From assembly GCA_963783945.1 (NCBI GenBank), contig CAWAPS010000006.1, forward strand, positions 406,404-470,403: a stretch of 64,000 nucleotides of DNA. Reading direction: 5' to 3'. Every line of letters begins with the position of its first letter. Positions within the stretch are counted from its first letter, which is position 1. The notes beneath the pieces were generated by a model, which saw only the letters and a program-made list of their open reading frames with translations, searched no databases and had not been told where the DNA came from. Source of the DNA: CAWAPS01 sp963783945 (GTDB lineage: Bacteria > Actinomycetota > Acidimicrobiia > Acidimicrobiales > Palsa-688). Position numbers and translations under genes: made by a program. Below, piece after piece: positions 61,464 through 64,000 of the stretch.

Positions 61464-62858
61464 ATGAAACTACCGGCATTGCGCTCGCGTCGGGTCGTCG
61501 CCGGCGGGGTAGCTATCGCGGCGTCAGTCGCCGCCGCGTCGGGCCTGCTACTCAATCAGGTCGCCTTCGCGTCAACAACTCACGCCTCCGGGAGTCGTGG
61601 CGGATCCGCCAAGGGTCTCGGGCAGCTGAGCGGTTTCCTCTCACCGGACAAGTTCACCCTGGGCAGCGCCATCGACATCAACCTCAGCAACGAGACCGCG
61701 CGCCTCCCCATTTACCAAGGCACCGCCTACGCCGGGACACCGCAGGCCGAGACGGTGTGGTATCTCCTGCTCGACGCCTCCGACTCTGGACTGGCTGACG
61801 ACTTGGGGGTGAACTTCGCGCCCAAGCTGGCCAACATGCCCATCCAGTGCCCCGCCTGCGTGCAGCATGTGACCCTCACCAATCCGACACCTGCCGAGAA
61901 CCCGTTCGGGACGGCCAACATCAATTTCCAGGGAGCCCCCGACTTCAGCCCGACCCGCATCGCGGTGCCCGGACCACAAGGGTTCCCGCTCGCCAAGTTC
62001 CAGCCCGGCGCAGTAGCCGGCCCGGGATATAGCCCCTTCATCCAGATCGATGGATCCCCGGTCGTCTACAACGCTCCGATCATCGCCACCGGGAACGGGC
62101 CGTTCGACGTGGTCCATCACACCAACACCGAAGACCGGGTCCTCGGCATCCATATCGCTCCGCCTGCTGGAGCTCCCGGCGCCGCGCCTCAGGGTCAGTT
62201 CTTCGATTCGTGGGCCGACATGTTGTTCGTCAAGGGCTTCGACTCTGGTGAGCCCATCGTCTATCTGAGCACCGACGCCGGCCAGCCCCTCACCGCCGTC
62301 CTGGAGCGCTCCACCTACGTCCCGGCCCTCAACGACGTGTCGTTCAACGGTGGCGACGACTTCCTCGGATCGGCCCGCGAGCGCCTGTTCGGGTTCATCA
62401 ACGGACAGACCGGTGCCGACAACCCGGAGGCCCAGGGATTCCAGCATCTGGCCCTCGACGGTTTCGTGGGCGATGACGCCTCGGCCGGCAATCTGCCCAT
62501 GATCAACGCCTTGCGCCATGGAGGCGATCTCCTCAACGTGTTCGGAGACTTTCCCACCTTGAACACCCCTCGCCACGCCGACGCCTACAGCCCGCTCTGG
62601 GACGCCCAACTCGGTCTGTGGACCCCCAAGGCGGTCCGCGAAGGCCTCAACACCCGTCAGACCGACGAGAACACCGTGTTGAACCTCGCCGCTGACCGGC
62701 CCGACCTGATCACCGGTGTCAATCCGGCCACCGGTGCCGCCCAGCCGTACGGCTCGGTGGGAGTCGACATCAACTGCGCAGTGCTCGGCTACACGGCTAC
62801 CGCCCCGACCATGGCCCTCGAGCCTAACGCACCCAACTCCCAGTTCCCGCCCCGGTAG
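61464..62858 (+). CDS. Large exported protein of unknown function
   Basis: 464 aa; GGGGAGG about 7 nt upstream of the ATG. N-terminal signal with two arginines (LRSRRVVAGGVAIAASVAAA), Sec or Tat, likely cut after AFA near residue 36. The mature protein has two close cysteines (CPAC near 131-134) and one more near the end, with many Asp/Asn/Gly turns (DVSFNGGDDFLGSARERLFG, with DNPEAQGFQHLALDGFVG). I do not recognise the family; it resembles large secreted or cell-surface actinobacterial proteins of unknown role. Confidence 0.75.
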   Translation: MKLPALRSRRVVAGGVAIAASVAAASGLLLNQVAFASTTHASGSRGGSAKGLGQLSGFLSPDKFTLGSAIDINLSNETARLPIYQGTAYAGTPQAETVWYLLLDASDSGLADDLGVNFAPKLANMPIQCPACVQHVTLTNPTPAENPFGTANINFQGAPDFSPTRIAVPGPQGFPLAKFQPGAVAGPGYSPFIQIDGSPVVYNAPIIATGNGPFDVVHHTNTEDRVLGIHIAPPAGAPGAAPQGQFFDSWADMLFVKGFDSGEPIVYLSTDAGQPLTAVLERSTYVPALNDVSFNGGDDFLGSARERLFGFINGQTGADNPEAQGFQHLALDGFVGDDASAGNLPMINALRHGGDLLNVFGDFPTLNTPRHADAYSPLWDAQLGLWTPKAVREGLNTRQTDENTVLNLAADRPDLITGVNPATGAAQPYGSVGVDINCAVLGYTATAPTMALEPNAPNSQFPPR

Positions 62859-63294
62859 GCGAACCAACACCCGGCTAACGGATAGCCAACTATCAGATGC
62901 GATCTACCACAGCACCTCGCTAGCAGGCGGGGCGACGGCGGGGCCCCATGTGGTCCTCTCGTCGCCCCGCCCGTTTCCGCGTCACGACAGCGCTGAGTCC
63001 AACCATCAAAAATCGGATACGGGCGAAGCTGAAGCAGGTGAAAGCCGAGCGAGGCCCGGTGGGACCGGGGGGGTCCTCCGAGGGGTGGACACGATGGTCG
63101 AGTACAGGCCCGGGCTGGGACGGTTCGATCGTCCAAACCGACGCGGACGCATCACAGTTCCGGATCTAAGGCCGGACAGACCACCGAGGAGCCGATTCAC
63201 ATGACGCCTACATCCGAGAGATGTCCGGAATAAATCATTGAGGCGCGAGTCTTCGGATTCGACCTGAGTTCGCAGAGAAAGAGAGGAACACGCC
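62859..63294. other. 436-bp intergenic region
   Basis: No gene is supported. AGAGGA near the right edge is the ribosome site of the enoyl-CoA hydratase gene. Confidence 0.35.
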
Positions 63295-64000
63295 ATGAAC
63301 GGCGCGGCCGACTACTTTGACCAATACGAGAACTTCGTACTTGATCGCTCAGCGACGGGGGTGCTCACCGAGCGGTTTCACACCGACGGTGCGGAGCATA
63401 CCTTTACCGGCACGACCCACCACGACTTTCCTCGGCTGGTCGAAGACATCGCGTACGACCGGGACAACAAGGTGCTCGTGCTGACCGGTACCGGCAACAC
63501 CTTCGTCGACAGCATCGACGGCCCCAGCTTGGGGGATATCACCAAACCATGGACGGCCGACGTCATGTACCTCGAGGGCCGCCGTGGTGTTCAGCACTTG
63601 GTGGACCTCGAGATCCCAATCGTCGCGGCGGTCAATGGTCCCGTGTCGGTCCACAGCGAGTACGCGCTTCTTGCCGACGTGGTGATCGCCAGCGAGACCG
63701 CAGTCTTCTCCGACGTCCCCCACCTTGCCTTTGGCATTGCCCCCGGAGACGGGCTCTTCGTCGTCTGGGAGGAGGTCCTCGGACTGAACCGTGCCCGCTT
63801 CCTTGAACTCACCAGCGGATCCTTCACGGCCCAGGATGCCCTGGCCTCGGGGGCTGTCGGTGAGGTGGTACCTCAACAAGAAGTCCTCTCCCGGGCGCAA
63901 AGACTGGCGGAGCAGATGACTACCCGACCCCAGCTGACCAACCGCTACATCGTGCTGGTTTTCCGCCTGCGCATCAGCCGCAGGCTGACCGAAGGCATGG
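63295..64000 (+). CDS. Enoyl-CoA hydratase/isomerase family protein (3' end outside window)
   Basis: ATG 63295 with AGAGGA 8 nt upstream; 235 codons are open to the window edge. The crotonase fold is visible: NKVLVLTGTGNTFVDSIDGP (first oxyanion region), IVAAVNGPVSVHSEYALLAD, where the usual G-x-x-x-G helix is GPVSVHSEY, SDVPHLAFGIAPGDGLFVVW and LTSGSFTAQDALASGAVGEV. The middle replaces the usual GGG with SVHSE, so the substrate and activity may differ from a hydratase. About 30-60 residues are missing at the end. Confidence 0.88.
   Translation, partial: MNGAADYFDQYENFVLDRSATGVLTERFHTDGAEHTFTGTTHHDFPRLVEDIAYDRDNKVLVLTGTGNTFVDSIDGPSLGDITKPWTADVMYLEGRRGVQHLVDLEIPIVAAVNGPVSVHSEYALLADVVIASETAVFSDVPHLAFGIAPGDGLFVVWEEVLGLNRARFLELTSGSFTAQDALASGAVGEVVPQQEVLSRAQRLAEQMTTRPQLTNRYIVLVFRLRISRRLTEGM

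Noticed and set aside
1..64000. CRISPR arrays, rRNA and tRNA genes
   Set aside because: No regularly spaced repeats, rRNA-like sequence or convincing cloverleaf was noticed by eye; a tRNA scan would be needed to exclude a missed tRNA.

Overview
The window looks like chromosomal DNA of a high-GC actinobacterium. Pointers are a WhiB regulator, a mycofactocin-type short-chain dehydrogenase, several mycothiol-linked enzyme families, a HxxxCxxC anti-sigma factor, abundant GTG starts and coupled ATGA/GTGA overlaps. An acidimicrobial or similar environmental lineage is my inference; nothing here fixes the genus.

Layout. (1) 1-22 kb is catabolic. A P450-ferredoxin-CoA transferase-dehydrogenase set lies at 2.4-5.6 kb. 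A FadR/GntR-type regulator lies at 7.3 kb. A tightly packed six-gene operon at 8.2-15.7 kb runs P450, tandem CoA transferase, Ltp2-like thiolase, DUF35 protein, flavin monooxygenase, amidohydrolase. A further amidohydrolase, ABC substrate-binding lipoprotein and amidase set lies at 18.2-22.1 kb. Together they suggest oxidation, CoA activation and side-chain cleavage of a hydrophobic (terpenoid, steroid or aromatic) substrate. (2) 22.3-27.9 kb holds WhiB and an overlapping operon of membrane serine protease, MoxR ATPase, DUF58 protein and two VWA proteins. (3) 28-46 kb is an accessory island. It has two toxin-antitoxin modules (DUF433/DUF5615 and Xre-like/RES), remnants of a protease, a P-loop ATPase, a DUF1254 protein and possibly a relaxase, secreted proteins, a truncated globin, an IS1111-type element nested inside an older IS110-family transposase gene, and a 2.4-kb element with two tyrosine recombinases between perfect 18-bp inverted repeats. 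(4) 44.5-51 kb carries a DUF1269 protein, small membrane proteins, a Ca2+/cation antiporter and a split KdpD-like pair (USP plus DUF4118). (5) 51.3-60.2 kb is a thiol/redox cluster: peroxiredoxin-like proteins, DsbA-like mycothiol-dependent reductases, DinB/maleylpyruvate-isomerase-like proteins and an ECF sigma factor with a zinc-type anti-sigma factor. It contains many single-base frameshifts and ends at an IS6-type element. (6) 61.4-64 kb has a large exported protein and an enoyl-CoA hydratase cut by the window edge.

Most interesting signal: both nested IS110-family transposase genes are followed, on the 3' side, by a related non-coding block with shared motifs and hairpins whose arms differ compensatorily. 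These are candidate bridge/seek RNAs. The inner element also has short subterminal inverted repeats set exactly 6 nt from both ends, and the interrupted host reading frame can be rejoined in silico. Most frameshifts are single-base, so either sequence error or decay of the island must be settled before those genes are called dead.
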